DNA of 64,000 nucleotides from Candidatus Thiomargarita nelsonii (lineage in GTDB: Bacteria > Pseudomonadota > Gammaproteobacteria > Beggiatoales > Beggiatoaceae), in contig JSZA02000014.1 of the NCBI GenBank assembly GCA_000785145.2, positions 1-64,000 on the forward strand. The letters are read 5' to 3'. The notes beneath the pieces are model-generated. The model made no database searches and was not told where the DNA came from. It worked only from the letters and a program-made list of their open reading frames with translations. Shown here piece after piece: positions 50,719-60,164 of the stretch (the first letter of the stretch is position 1; every line of letters begins with the position of its first letter). A program made the position numbers and the translations under genes.

Positions 50719-52449
50719 TCACTGTGGATTTTTTCCACGAGATTGAGATAAAGATTTCAATTCTTGTTTTTCCTCAGCAGTCAAGTCAGTTATTTTTTGT
50801 ATCAAATATGCTAAGCGTTGATTCGTGTAGTTTGCATATAAATGGTTTATGGCGCCGAGGAAATTTTCATCGATCTTGTCGGTATCTGTGAAGTGTGTTT
50901 TTTGCGTGGCTAATTGATTGATAATTTGTTCATATTCGGTTTCTCGCCAGTGTTCGCAAATTGCACCTAGCGTTAATTTAGGACTCATCCTTGTGAATTC
51001 AATGATCTTTAGCAGTAGTCTTATGTCAGGTTGGTTTAAGAAGGATAATTTTTGATTAGGGTATTCTACTAATTGTGATAATGTTGGTTTATGTAATAAA
51101 CACACAATCGCTTTATGTGCTAATGAGAGTGCTTTCAGGTTTTCATGAGTGGGGAATGTTTTGACGATCCGTCGTTCCCCTTGCATTAGTGTCGCCAAAT
51201 TGAGTCCGCTGAGTTGACTTAATTTTTGTAACATCAGTTCACGATAGGCACCAGCGGGTAATTGTTTTAATAAGGGTTTGGCTAATTCGACTAAACGCGC
51301 TCGCCCGTCAATGTTGCTCATATCAACTTGTCGGGTTAAGGTGTCAAATAAAAAATCTGATAGACTGCTTGCCTGCTCAAGGCGGCTATTAAAGTGTTGT
51401 GTGCCTTCTTGGCGCACTAAGCTATCGGGATCATAGCCTTGTGGTAAAAAAACAAATCGGACTTGACGGGCTTTTTCTAATAATGGCAAGACTGTTTTCA
51501 AGGCACGCCAAGCGGCTTTTTGTCCCGCTTGATCGCCATCAAAACAAAAAATGATTTCTGGTACATTGCGAAATAGTTGAGTTAAATGCTCAGGCGTGGT
51601 TGCGGTCCCCAAAGTGGCTACAGCATTTTGTATGCCATGTTGTGTTAATGCCACTACGTCCATATAGCCTTCTACGACAATGATTTTTTGTAGTGGGCGG
51701 ATTTGTCGAGCGAAATACCAACCATATAATTCACGGCTTTTTTGAAATAGGGGTGTTTCTGGAGAATTCAGGTATTTAGGTCCGTATTCGCTCTCTGAGA
51801 ATTTTCGTCCACCAAAAGCAATGGTACGTCCCCGTCGATCTAATATGGGGAACATTATCCGATCTCTAAAGTGGTCATAATGGCGACCAGATTCATTTTG
51901 TTTGATTAAACCGGTTTTGAGTAAGCTGCTTTGTATGTCCGTGCCCAGGGTTTTTAAGAGATTATCCCAACCCGGTGGCGCATAGCCTAAGCGGAAATCA
52001 CGGGCCATTTCTCCCGTTAATCCTCTGCTTTTTAAGTATTTTATAGCGGTTTGGGATTGGCGTAATTGTTGCCGATAATAGTGTGTGGCTTGTGCCATGA
52101 TTTCATATAAATCATCTAGGGCGGTGATTGAGGTAGGCGTTGTGCCTTGCTCATAGATGACTTCTATGCCAATTCTAGAGGCTAATTCTTGCACTGCCTC
52201 AATAAAATTGAGGTGGGCATAGTTCATCAGAAATGTTATGGCAGTACCATGTGTTCCACAGCCAAAACAATAATAGAATTGTTTATCAGAACTGACTGTA
52301 AAAGAGGGCGTTTTTTCGTTATGAAAAGGACAAAGGGCTGTATAATTTTGACCGCTTTTGCGGAGTGAGACATAGTTGTCAATGAGGTCAACAATGTCAA
52401 CACGGGTTATTAAGTCGTCGATAAAAGTGCGAGGGATGCGCCCAGCCAT
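50719..52449 (-). CDS. dnaG: DNA primase DnaG
   Basis: 576 residues. Zinc-binding N-terminus (CPFHNEKTPSFTVSSDKQFY then CFGCGTHG; Cys/His/Cys/Cys), catalytic core with the EGYMDVVALTQHG Toprim motif and CFDGDQAGQKAAWRAL, and a C-terminal helicase-binding region. Synthesises RNA primers at the replication fork. Start MAGRIPRTFIDDL is canonical. It sits between yqeY and rpoD, as in most proteobacteria. Confidence 0.98.
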   Translation of the reverse strand: MAGRIPRTFIDDLITRVDIVDLIDNYVSLRKSGQNYTALCPFHNEKTPSFTVSSDKQFYYCFGCGTHGTAITFLMNYAHLNFIEAVQELASRIGIEVIYEQGTTPTSITALDDLYEIMAQATHYYRQQLRQSQTAIKYLKSRGLTGEMARDFRLGYAPPGWDNLLKTLGTDIQSSLLKTGLIKQNESGRHYDHFRDRIMFPILDRRGRTIAFGGRKFSESEYGPKYLNSPETPLFQKSRELYGWYFARQIRPLQKIIVVEGYMDVVALTQHGIQNAVATLGTATTPEHLTQLFRNVPEIIFCFDGDQAGQKAAWRALKTVLPLLEKARQVRFVFLPQGYDPDSLVRQEGTQHFNSRLEQASSLSDFLFDTLTRQVDMSNIDGRARLVELAKPLLKQLPAGAYRELMLQKLSQLSGLNLATLMQGERRIVKTFPTHENLKALSLAHKAIVCLLHKPTLSQLVEYPNQKLSFLNQPDIRLLLKIIEFTRMSPKLTLGAICEHWRETEYEQIINQLATQKTHFTDTDKIDENFLGAINHLYANYTNQRLAYLIQKITDLTAEEKQELKSLSQSRGKNPQ

Positions 52450-52507
52450 TTTTATTTAATGGTAAGTTTAATTAAAGGCGTCCAAGATTTATCTTGGACG
52501 TCCATTT

Positions 52508-52892
52508 TTATTGGGTCAAACGTTGTTTAAGATTTGCACTCAAGGCTCTCATGTCGGTACGCCCTTGTACTAAGGGTTTGAGATGTGCCATCAGTTTGCC
52601 TAAATCTTTAATGGAGGTAGCACTTGTTGCGCTGATAGCCGTTTTTATCAAGTCTGCGAGTTCTGCCTCAGTTAAGGGTTGCGGCATGTATGTTTGTATC
52701 AGTTTGATTTCAAAGGCTTCTTGTTCTGCTAAATCTTGGCGTTTTGCTTTTTCGTATTGTGCTAATGAGTCACGCCGCTGCTTGAGCATTTTATCTAGCA
52801 CTTTGATGATTTGGGTATCATCTAAATTGATACGTTCATCAATTTCTTGTTGTTTGATCGCGGCTTGAATTAAACGTATTGTGCCTAAGCGT
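52508..52892 (-). CDS. yqeY: GatB/YqeY-domain protein, exon 2
   Basis: The larger part of YqeY, a small protein resembling the tRNA-binding tail of GatB. It begins in the middle of a codon and reads RLGTIRLIQAAIKQQEIDER, then VLDKMLKQRRDSLAQYEKAK, to LKQRLTQ. Joined to exon 1 (55831-55892) after removal of the group II intron it gives 447 nt = 148 codons plus stop in one frame, with the expected junction KDKQRLGTIR. Without splicing only a fragment from an internal ATG (52801) could be made. Lies 58 bases upstream of dnaG. Confidence 0.9.
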
Positions 52893-53135
52893 GTTAAACT
52901 CAGCGGTACCGTTCACGTCTTTCACGGTTCGTGTTCCGCGCTTCAATTTCACACGACACCACTGGTCTGCAAAACCGGACTTGAGACTTTCAAGCTCATC
53001 CGGCTCCTCGGATTAACATAGTCTAATGTTAAGTAGAGTATCTATCAATAACTTCTCTCATTAATTGAGGGGACATCCCCTGAGTCAATTTACTCCAAGA
53101 ACTTTATAGTAAATCTCCTAGCTACTTAAACGATT

Positions 53136-55187
53136 TCAAGTTTCCTTGTTGTCGTCCGATGCAGGTGTTATTATGCCTGCGCCTTTTCCGGTTCTAAGTA
53201 CAGTAGAGGTACCAACAGGTGGTTTCATACCTTCCGCTTGAAAGGCAGGTGCCATACCGTTGTTTAAAAACCCTTGTAATTCAGGGCTAGTCTGGCTAAC
53301 CAGTTTGCCTTTGATACCTGGATTCTCCCGATGAATTTTGTCATGGCAATGTAGATGAACCAGCACGAGGTTCGTGTATTTATTCTCACCTCCTAAGTGT
53401 CTTGGGTGAATATGATGTGCTTCTAGTAAGTCTTCGTTGCCAAATCTACATTTGCATACTGGACAAATCCCATCTTGTCTTCTTAACATTTTCGCTTTTG
53501 ACGGTGTGATATTTCCATAGCCTTTGGATAGCCGTGCCGCCCAGTAGGCGGTGTCACCGTCATAATATGACCTATCGTAACCAACCTTAGCATAGCTCCC
53601 CGTTCTTTCTTTGTGCTTGGAATATCCCTTGAGATATTTGACGATTTTTCTGTCTTTACCTTTGCCCACTACTTGAGCAAAAGTCCATTTTCTACCATTG
53701 ACAGTACTGAAATATTTGTCTGCCACCCAGCGTTTACTTTTGTTTGGGTGTCTGCGACGAGCCCATTGATATAGTCTTCGCCACAGGAACGTATCAAGTT
53801 TGCCAAATGCCTCACTCGAATGCACTGTTTTATAGTAGTTAGCCCAACCTGATATTTTAGGTTGTAATATTGCAATTAATTGCCTTGGGGCTACTGCCTT
53901 TAATTTCCAAATAGTATCACCAATCACTCTATAATGACCTTTTATCTTTTCTTTAGTTGGTTCAACTCGTAGTACATGCGTTGCTTTAGCCCTTCGTTGT
54001 TCAGTGGGGGTACCATTTAACAATTTTAACTTATAGGTGCCCTTAACTCGATTTTCATAGTGCCTGATGTGATGCCCTAGAAAGTCAAATCCCTCAGTTG
54101 AATGAGCAATCTTGGTTTTTTCTTCAGATAGAGTTAAACCTCTAGTTTCAAGCCATTCGCCTATAAATATTTTACTTGCTTCTATTACCTCTCTATCCTC
54201 ATGGAGTACAACAAAGTCATCGGCGTACCTAACTAGGTCAATTTTTAAGTTATTCCTAGACTTGTAAGACTTTTCTGTCTTTTTGTCAATTCTCGTGCTC
54301 ACAGTTGTTTGTCCGATTTTCTTTTTCCAGCCTTTTATCCCACGTAAGTGTTCAATTAAGTCAGTTTCCATTTGGTCGAGTGCTATATTAGCTAGTAATG
54401 GCGATATAGTGCCGCCCTGGGGCGTTCCCATATTGGTTTGGTTATAGTCAGATTTCTCCATATAACCAGCCTTTAGCCACCTTTTTACTATTGGTCGGAA
54501 GTCGGTAACAATTTGCGATGCTAGATATTTATGGTCAATGTTATCAAAACAGCCTTTTATGTCAGCATCCAGAACCCATTTCTGTTTTTGGTTTAATGCC
54601 CCTGCAATTTTCTCAATCGCATCGTGGCATCCCATAGCTGGTCTAAACCCATAACTGCAAGATTCAAACTTCGCCTCATAATATGGTTCAAGCGCGATTT
54701 TAGTGACTGCCTGCATTGCCCTATCCATAATGGTTGGAATCCCCAATGGTCTGAGTTTTCCGTTTGCTTTCGGGATGTATATTCTCTTGGCCGGTTTCGG
54801 CCTGTATTTATCCCATCCATTTTGGATTGTATCTAGCATATCTTTTACTAAAGCCATCTTTTGTCTGGGCGTATTGACTTTAACTCTATCTACTCCGGCT
54901 GTGCGTTTTCCTTCAGAGGTAAATGTTTTTGCGCGCGCGCAAAAACATTTACCTCTGAAGTTTTCCGTTGTGACGGTTCGCACTGCTAATAACGTCGCAT
55001 AATACGAGTTTTGCAATAGATACATTAAGCTTCGTGCTTTTCTGTATTTACCTGATTTTGCAGCTTTATAAATTCTCTTTTGCAAATTGAATACAAGCCG
55101 ACGCACTTTACCCCATACGAAAGCAGAGTTTGTCCCAATCCCATTTAGCCATAACAAATTCGATGCTTTCACACCGATGTTTGTCAC
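53136..55187 (-). CDS. ltrA: group II intron-encoded reverse transcriptase/maturase with HNH endonuclease
   Basis: 683 residues. RT domain (about 60-370): KRTAGVDRVK, RIYIPKANGKLRPLGIPTIM, YGFRPAMGCHDAI, DADIKGCFDNIDH, GTPQGGTISPLLAN and catalytic YADD. Maturase domain X (about 390-500, WANYYKTVHSSEAF). C-terminal HNH (about 575-640) with CPVCKCRFG, LLEAHHIHPRHLGG and LVHLHCHDKIH. It promotes splicing and retrohoming. An unusual in-frame insert of about 17 codons interrupts the N-terminus between AVRTVTT and GKRTAGVD, and is exactly the 50-bp palindrome at 54911-54960. Whether the protein still works is open. Confidence 0.95.
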   Translation of the reverse strand: MTNIGVKASNLLWLNGIGTNSAFVWGKVRRLVFNLQKRIYKAAKSGKYRKARSLMYLLQNSYYATLLAVRTVTTENFRGKCFCARAKTFTSEGKRTAGVDRVKVNTPRQKMALVKDMLDTIQNGWDKYRPKPAKRIYIPKANGKLRPLGIPTIMDRAMQAVTKIALEPYYEAKFESCSYGFRPAMGCHDAIEKIAGALNQKQKWVLDADIKGCFDNIDHKYLASQIVTDFRPIVKRWLKAGYMEKSDYNQTNMGTPQGGTISPLLANIALDQMETDLIEHLRGIKGWKKKIGQTTVSTRIDKKTEKSYKSRNNLKIDLVRYADDFVVLHEDREVIEASKIFIGEWLETRGLTLSEEKTKIAHSTEGFDFLGHHIRHYENRVKGTYKLKLLNGTPTEQRRAKATHVLRVEPTKEKIKGHYRVIGDTIWKLKAVAPRQLIAILQPKISGWANYYKTVHSSEAFGKLDTFLWRRLYQWARRRHPNKSKRWVADKYFSTVNGRKWTFAQVVGKGKDRKIVKYLKGYSKHKERTGSYAKVGYDRSYYDGDTAYWAARLSKGYGNITPSKAKMLRRQDGICPVCKCRFGNEDLLEAHHIHPRHLGGENKYTNLVLVHLHCHDKIHRENPGIKGKLVSQTSPELQGFLNNGMAPAFQAEGMKPPVGTSTVLRTGKGAGIITPASDDNKET
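54911..54960. repeat. perfect 50-bp palindrome inserted in the maturase gene
   Basis: CTTCAGAGGTAAATGTTTTT, a GCGCGCGCGC centre, and the exact complement. TTTTC is repeated on both sides (54906-54910 and 54961-54965), suggesting a short target duplication. It adds codons without breaking the frame. Confidence 0.88.
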
Positions 55188-55830
55188 AGTGAGATAGGGG
55201 CACCCATTCAGGATTCGGGTGTTGCCAAAGTCTATTCATAATTCTAGGGGATACCTATTCGTTATCAAACACTGGTTGCCCAGTGAAAATTTGCCAAATT
55301 AAATTCATAACACAATTATTCCGAGAGTGAGTCAGCATATCCAGTATCCCCCTTAGACGGTTTCAACTGGCGTTGGCTTACCACTCTATCCTACCCGATG
55401 TTGTCGCTAAGTGTTTGCACACTCCTCTTGCAGTCCGGCAAGTGACATACTAACATCGTTTTTACTCGTTTCTCTTATATGTATATACCTGTGGACTTAG
55501 GTTATATTCAATAATCGGATGTGTATCGGACAACGCATACAGGCAAAGCACGACCTATATACCTAAAAACCCTTTAACCTCTTAGAATCTTTTGACCCCA
55601 AGGGGTTTCTAAATTACCGACCTTAAAAATATATCCAAATGTGATTTCTCACTATCCGTAACGCTTGCCCTTTTGAGGCTTTGAGACCTTGCACTGGCAA
55701 TACCCAACTGCTATACCACCGGTCGTTGCTTTCTCGTGGCTGTCTCACGAGGCGAATCCATTCACACCATATCAGAAATTTTACTTTAAGACTTTGTTTT
55801 CCTTACGGAATTAGGTCAAACGAGTCGCAC

Positions 55831-55892
55831 TGCTTATCTTTAGCACGCATGGCGGACTTCATGTCGTCGGTAATTTGTTGTTTTAGAGTCAT
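55831..55892 (-). CDS. yqeY: GatB/YqeY-domain protein, exon 1
   Basis: ATG 55892, reading MTLKQQITDDMKSAMRAKDK and the first two bases of a Gln codon, then the intron (GTGCG). It is the standard N-terminus of YqeY. Lies 41 bases after rpsU on the same strand, so it is second in the macromolecular-synthesis operon. Confidence 0.9.
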
Positions 55893-55933
55893 AGTGTTAA
55901 ACCCACCTGTGAAGGTGGGATTGAATATAATTG

Positions 55934-56164
55934 TTAAGTAGTAACTTTTCTGTGGATAGGTCCTCGGCGCAATCTGTTACGACTGACTCTTTTAAGTTGT
56001 CGTTTGACAGCGGCGGCGGCTTTACGTTTGCGAATGGTAGTAGGTTTTTCGTAAAATTCACGACGATGGACTTCGGCTAAAATGCCAGCCTTTTCACAGG
56101 CACGTTTAAATCGACGGATGGCAATTTCAAAAGGTTCATTTTCTTTGAGACGAACTTGGGGCAT
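55934..56164 (-). CDS. rpsU: 30S ribosomal protein S21
   Basis: 76 residues: [40 protein letters not shown] and a strongly basic tail, all typical of bS21. A perfect GGAGG Shine-Dalgarno precedes the ATG. First gene of the rpsU-yqeY-dnaG-rpoD operon, which links ribosome assembly, replication priming and transcription initiation. Confidence 0.97.
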   Translation of the reverse strand: MPQVRLKENEPFEIAIRRFKRACEKAGILAEVHRREFYEKPTTIRKRKAAAAVKRQLKRVSRNRLRRGPIHRKVTT

Positions 56165-56221
56165 TAAAAATCTGGCCTCCTTAATTAATAGTTAGTTAGT
56201 TAGCTATAGTCAAAACGGGGC

Positions 56222-56250
56222 ATTATAATACTTCAGCAAGCGATTAGTAA
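56222..56250 (-). promoter_or_regulatory. candidate sigma-70 promoter of the rpsU operon
   Basis: On the minus strand: TTACTA, a 17-base spacer, and TATAAT, about 60 bases upstream of the rpsU ATG. Confidence 0.5.
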
Positions 56251-56279
56251 AGTGTTTTTATACTTAACTGGGCCACAAA

Positions 56280-56370
56280 CTAAACTTTTTTGTCATTTCG
56301 ACCAGCAGGAGAAATCTGAGAGCAGCTATAGATTTCTCCCGCTGGTAAGATCCCTCCTGTCGTCGGGATG
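56280..56370. repeat. inverted repeat of TGTCATTTCGAC type
   Basis: TGTCATTTCGACCAGCAGGAG near 56292 and CTCCTGTCGTCGGGATGACA near 56355, an imperfect stem. It contributes the first ATG of the remnant that follows. Confidence 0.6.
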
Positions 56371-56758
56371 ACAGACAAAACTGAAATTTTTTTTCCCCAA
56401 GAAATGGGCAAGCATCCTCTTTTATATCATATTATTAATGTGGGTAATGCTTTTATATGGGGTTTGTTTGTCAGTGAATTTGTTATTTTATTTTCTATAT
56501 GCAAGAAAAAAGTCAATTATTTGGTCAAACATTGGTTGGAACTTTTTATCATTATTCTGCCCATGTTGGCTTTAGCTAGATTTCTTTTAATTTCAAAATA
56601 TTTGTATCTTTCAAAACAAACTTATTTGTTTGTCAAATTACAAAAAATTTGAAATTTATATCGTGCTCGATCAGATATTTGTTGATGTTGCGGGAAGATT
56701 TGGCAGAAAAGGAGCAGGTGCAGATAGGTGAAATTGAGTTGTTAATTAATAAATAAGC
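56368..56758 (+). pseudogene. membrane protein remnant, ion-channel-like
   Basis: An open stretch of 94 codons with two hydrophobic segments (NAFIWGLFVSEFVILFSI and ELFIIILPMLALARFLLI), resembling the voltage-sensor start of channel-type proteins. After the stop at 56652 another frame encodes LLMLREDLAEKEQVQIGEIE and a stop, resembling the coiled-coil end of such proteins. The middle, including any pore, is missing. Probably a decayed gene; its first ATG lies in a repeat. Confidence 0.4.
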
Positions 56759-56769
56759 CGTTAGCGAAA

Positions 56770-56880
56770 GTTCCCTACGGGAGGAAATCCGCGTAGCTCC
56801 CGAAACAACTCAAGGGTTTGCCCCTACTTTTTTTGTGAGTTTCGGGAAATCCGCGTAGCGCAATGAGCGAAACAACTGCC
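56770..56880. repeat. TTTCGGG palindrome copies
   Basis: A rearranged copy at about 56771-56808 and a variant with CAATGAGCGAAAC end at 56839-56873, interleaved with GGGTTTGCCCCTAC. Confidence 0.7.
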
Positions 56881-56894
56881 CCTACCTGATATAT

Positions 56895-58442
56895 TTATAA
56901 ATCATAATTCAAAATATCAGTCGCCCGCCGACAAATTTCTTGTCCATAGTCCGTCCAAAGTCCTTGTCCCCAGTAACGGTAACAACTGGTTTGTGATGCC
57001 ATTAGGTGAAATAGGGCGTTACGGTATCTGTGATCGTTGGTGGGAATGCCTGCTTTGATGGCTTTTTCGTTGAAAAGCGAGCTGACTTTTTCCATGGGAT
57101 CGAGTACATTTTCATATCCCTTAACCCATGAGATGTCGTTTGTCCAACTGCCGCCATCCATGTGAAATTGGTTGTCTTGTTTTTTGAGTTGTTCTATGAC
57201 TTGTTCCATTTTTTCTGGTCCATCTCCGGCTTGGAAGTTGTCCCAGATGCGTTTTTGCATGGCGGGCTGGACCACCGGTAAGTCTTGTTCTTTTATACCC
57301 ATTGCAAAGAGATGTTCTAGGTATTCGGTGACGTTCATCATTGGGCTGTCTGAGCCGCTGCTGTCATTGGAGACTTCAAAGAATTTGTGCGGAAATTCGT
57401 TCATCATGACGCCACCATTTTCGCCGTCAGCAATTTGGGTGATCAAGGGGGGGATCGATTTGCCAGCCAATTCCCAGCGGGATTGTCCTCTGGCTTCATA
57501 AAAGGGTTGCATTTGTGCAACAAGTTTGGTGTCGCTGCCTTGTGTTTTGATGATGGCGATAATGCTGACCGTTTCGCCGTGGGAATTGGTGCAGGTGAGG
57601 CGGTGAGGTATGTGTGGACGTTCGCTAGTCCTGCCGTTTTGGGGTTGTTCGATGGTATGTTCTTGGACTAATACCCATTGGTAGCCACAGTCTTTGAGTG
57701 TTTTCACAAATTCGTAGGCGACATCGGGATGATTTGGTAAGGCCATTTCTGAGGGAGAAAATCCACGTACACGGCTCATGGCTTCTAGGCCAAAAATGGC
57801 GGCAAAGTGGTGTTGCCAAGCGAGAACGTGTAGGCGGTAGTCTTGAATGGGGGTGGAGGGTGCGACGGCGTGTCCCCATGGGCAACCTAGCCATTCGACA
57901 CAGTGCCGATAGTTGTGATCTAGGGTTATGGTTTTGAGGTTGTCGAGCACGTCGTGTAATCCCATTTGGCGTAAGCCATGTAGCAACGTCCCTGAATATT
58001 CGAGCATAACTCGTGGTTGTTTGCCTTCATTGACTAGCTGTGGGATAAATTCGCCTATGCGTTTGTAGCACCAGTGGAAAACGGGGGCATTGTGGTTGTC
58101 GCCAATGTACTGATTGTCCATCATGTACTTGAGGTTGCTAATAATTTCTGCGGTATTGAGATCGCTACCACCGGCGGGGATGAGAGGTTGGTGCATGTGC
58201 AGGGCAATGGCGCATGCGCTGCGTATGTGCCCAAAGTTGATCCCACTTTCTGGTAAAAAAATGGGGTGGCTGTTGGTCTGGGTTTTTTGGAGAATTTTTT
58301 CAGAACCTGAGATGTTGGGTACGTCATTGATGTATTCTGAGAAATCGCCTTGCCAGTCGGGAAAGTTTGGCTGGCTTTTTGTTGTTGCTTTTTCTTTTGA
58401 TGAGGGGGCTATGTTTCCACTGTTTTTCAAAAGTTCACTCAT
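56895..58442 (-). CDS. glycoside hydrolase family 57-type protein
   Basis: 515 residues. The GH57 start of the catalytic barrel is IALHMHQPLIPAGG. Further family-like segments are LEYSGTLLHGLRQMG, CVEWLGCPWGHAVAPSTPIQ, ALPNHPDVAYEF and GGVMMNEFPHKFFEV. GH57 enzymes act on alpha-glucans (amylases, branching enzymes, 4-alpha-glucanotransferases); which activity applies here cannot be told. No signal peptide, so cytoplasmic, compatible with glycogen metabolism. Stands alone. Confidence 0.85.
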   Translation of the reverse strand: MSELLKNSGNIAPSSKEKATTKSQPNFPDWQGDFSEYINDVPNISGSEKILQKTQTNSHPIFLPESGINFGHIRSACAIALHMHQPLIPAGGSDLNTAEIISNLKYMMDNQYIGDNHNAPVFHWCYKRIGEFIPQLVNEGKQPRVMLEYSGTLLHGLRQMGLHDVLDNLKTITLDHNYRHCVEWLGCPWGHAVAPSTPIQDYRLHVLAWQHHFAAIFGLEAMSRVRGFSPSEMALPNHPDVAYEFVKTLKDCGYQWVLVQEHTIEQPQNGRTSERPHIPHRLTCTNSHGETVSIIAIIKTQGSDTKLVAQMQPFYEARGQSRWELAGKSIPPLITQIADGENGGVMMNEFPHKFFEVSNDSSGSDSPMMNVTEYLEHLFAMGIKEQDLPVVQPAMQKRIWDNFQAGDGPEKMEQVIEQLKKQDNQFHMDGGSWTNDISWVKGYENVLDPMEKVSSLFNEKAIKAGIPTNDHRYRNALFHLMASQTSCYRYWGQGLWTDYGQEICRRATDILNYDL

Positions 58443-58472
58443 AAAGTTAATCCTTTTTTTTGGCGCAAAGCA

Positions 58473-58700
58473 GGACGCGGAGCGTCCTTGAAGGCATTCC
58501 CACGCAGAGCGTCAATGCCATTAAATTAAGGGCAACCACAAGGGATTGCCCCTACCTTCAATGCCGTTTTTGTAGGGGCAATCCTTTATGGTTGCCCCTT
58601 AACGAAGGTGGCATTTTTGCTCCGCGTGGGAACGAGAAACCTACTATGTCCTCGTTCCCACGCTCTGCGTGGGAATGCCTGTGGCGACGCTCTGCGTCGC
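58473..58700. repeat. nested repeats: CGTTCCCACGC element containing a MITE
   Basis: A CGTTCCCACGC-type element is split by a MITE-family unit (58513-58616, CAATGCCATTAAATTAAGG ... GGTGGCATT). A further CGTTCCCACGCTCTGCG copy follows (58650-58700) and reaches to within 26 bases of the carA start. Confidence 0.8.
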
Positions 58701-58725
58701 GTGGGAAAAAAATGCGGAGATTATT

Positions 58726-59844
58726 TTGAGACATGCAGCTTTATTAGCTTTAGCAGATGGAAGTTTATTTTATGGAGAGTCAATAGGTGTTGCTGGTCAA
58801 CGGGTTGGTGAGGCCGTTTTTAATACTGCCATGACTGGCTATCAGGAAATTTTGACGGATCCTTCTTATTGTCGACAAATTGTTACTTTAACTTATCCTC
58901 ATATTGGTAATGTGGGGGTTAATGCTGAGGATGAGGAATCTCGGCGCGTTTTTGCGGCTGGCTTGGTGATTCGTGATTTGCCCTTGTTGGAGAGTAATTG
59001 GCGGGCTGAGGAGTCGCTTGATGCTTATTTAGAGCGGCATCAAGTGGTTAGCATTGCGGGGATTGATACGCGACGTTTGACACGGATATTGCGTGAAAAG
59101 GGAGCACAAAATGCTTGCATCGTCGCGGGTGAAAATCTTGATGCAGAGGGTGCTATCCAAGCCGCTAAAGCGTTTACTGGTTTGCAAGGGATGGATTTGG
59201 CGAAAGAGGTGACTACAGCGCAGCCTTATGTATGGAAAGAGGGATTATCTTTTCCCCGAAGGGAGAGTCGGGAAGGGCAGTGGCATGTCATCGCTTACGA
59301 TTTTGGTGTCAAACATAATATTTTGCGATTGCTGGTTGATCGGGGCTGTCGTGTGACGGTGGTGCCAGCGGAAACGCCAGCGAGTGAGGTGTTTAAGCAA
59401 AATCCGCAGGGGGTTTTTTTGTCTAATGGTCCTGGCGATCCTGAGCCTTGTGATTATGCGGTTTCTGCGGTAAAGGAAATTGTTGAGGCGGAAATACCGG
59501 TCTTTGGGATTTGTTTAGGACATCAAATATTGGGTTTAAGCAGTGGCGCTCATACGACTAAAATGAAATTTGGTCACCACGGTGCCAATCATCCCGTTCA
59601 GGATTTAGGCTCAGGGCGTGTGATGATTACCAGTCAAAATCATGGCTTTGCGATTGATGAGGAGAGTTTACCGCCAACCTTGCAGGCGACTCATCGTTCT
59701 TTATTTGATGGCTCTTTGCAAGGCATACGGCGGACGGATAAACCAGCTTTTAGTTTTCAAGGGCATCCTGAGGCGAGCCCAGGACCACATGATGTTGCGC
59801 CTTTATTTGATCATTTTGTTGGATTAATGAATTCTGTGTCGTAG
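58726..59844 (+). CDS. carA: carbamoyl-phosphate synthase small subunit
   Basis: About 372 residues. Glutamine amidotransferase subunit that supplies ammonia to CarB for carbamoyl phosphate (arginine and pyrimidine synthesis). N-terminal domain: [52 protein letters not shown]. Class I amidotransferase (about 190-370): [14 protein letters not shown], nucleophile Cys in [23 protein letters not shown], and the His-Glu of [14 protein letters not shown] start at TTG 58726, as GGAG lies 6 bases upstream and the longer frame translates a repeat. carB is not adjacent. Confidence 0.94.
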   Translation: MRHAALLALADGSLFYGESIGVAGQRVGEAVFNTAMTGYQEILTDPSYCRQIVTLTYPHIGNVGVNAEDEESRRVFAAGLVIRDLPLLESNWRAEESLDAYLERHQVVSIAGIDTRRLTRILREKGAQNACIVAGENLDAEGAIQAAKAFTGLQGMDLAKEVTTAQPYVWKEGLSFPRRESREGQWHVIAYDFGVKHNILRLLVDRGCRVTVVPAETPASEVFKQNPQGVFLSNGPGDPEPCDYAVSAVKEIVEAEIPVFGICLGHQILGLSSGAHTTKMKFGHHGANHPVQDLGSGRVMITSQNHGFAIDEESLPPTLQATHRSLFDGSLQGIRRTDKPAFSFQGHPEASPGPHDVAPLFDHFVGLMNSVS

Positions 59845-60164
59845 ATTTTACGAGACTTTCCTATTCTTTCTTTGCCTCGCGCACTTTCTTATACACAAGG
59901 GCAACCATAAAGGATTGCCCCTACAGAATCCGACGGTTTGTAGGGGCGGGCAACCACGAAGTGGTTGCCCTTTGGCGCGTTTAATTATAGATAGAATGAT
60001 CGTAGGATCGCGATGGATAAGGCAAAACCTAAATAGAACTGGGTTTTATCCTTTCTTAAATGCAATCTGTGTAGTTATTTTTTTGTTTTAATCCTGTAAA
60101 TCCTTTAATTCTGTAAACGATGATAGTGCCAAAACACCATTTATCTATGTAGGAGTACATTATT
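59845..60164. repeat. intergenic repeats
   Basis: A MITE-type inverted repeat with GGGCAACC arms (59897-59970) and an ATCCTGTAAATCC-type repeat near 60090. No gene. Confidence 0.7.

Larger units (their letters stand above)
52893..55830 (-). mobile_element. group II intron with ORF, inserted in yqeY
   Basis: The 5' end (at 55830, minus strand) begins GTGCGACTCG, matching the GUGYG consensus. The 3' end (52893) finishes TTTAAC, matching the AY rule. A domain V hairpin (GAGCCGGATGAGC, GAAA turn, then AAGTCCGGTTTT) lies at about 52968-53006, with a domain VI-like hairpin between it and the 3' end. The 2938-bp intron carries a reverse transcriptase/maturase-HNH gene (53136-55187). About 640 bp at the 5' end before the ORF hold domain I structure. 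Confidence 0.9.
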
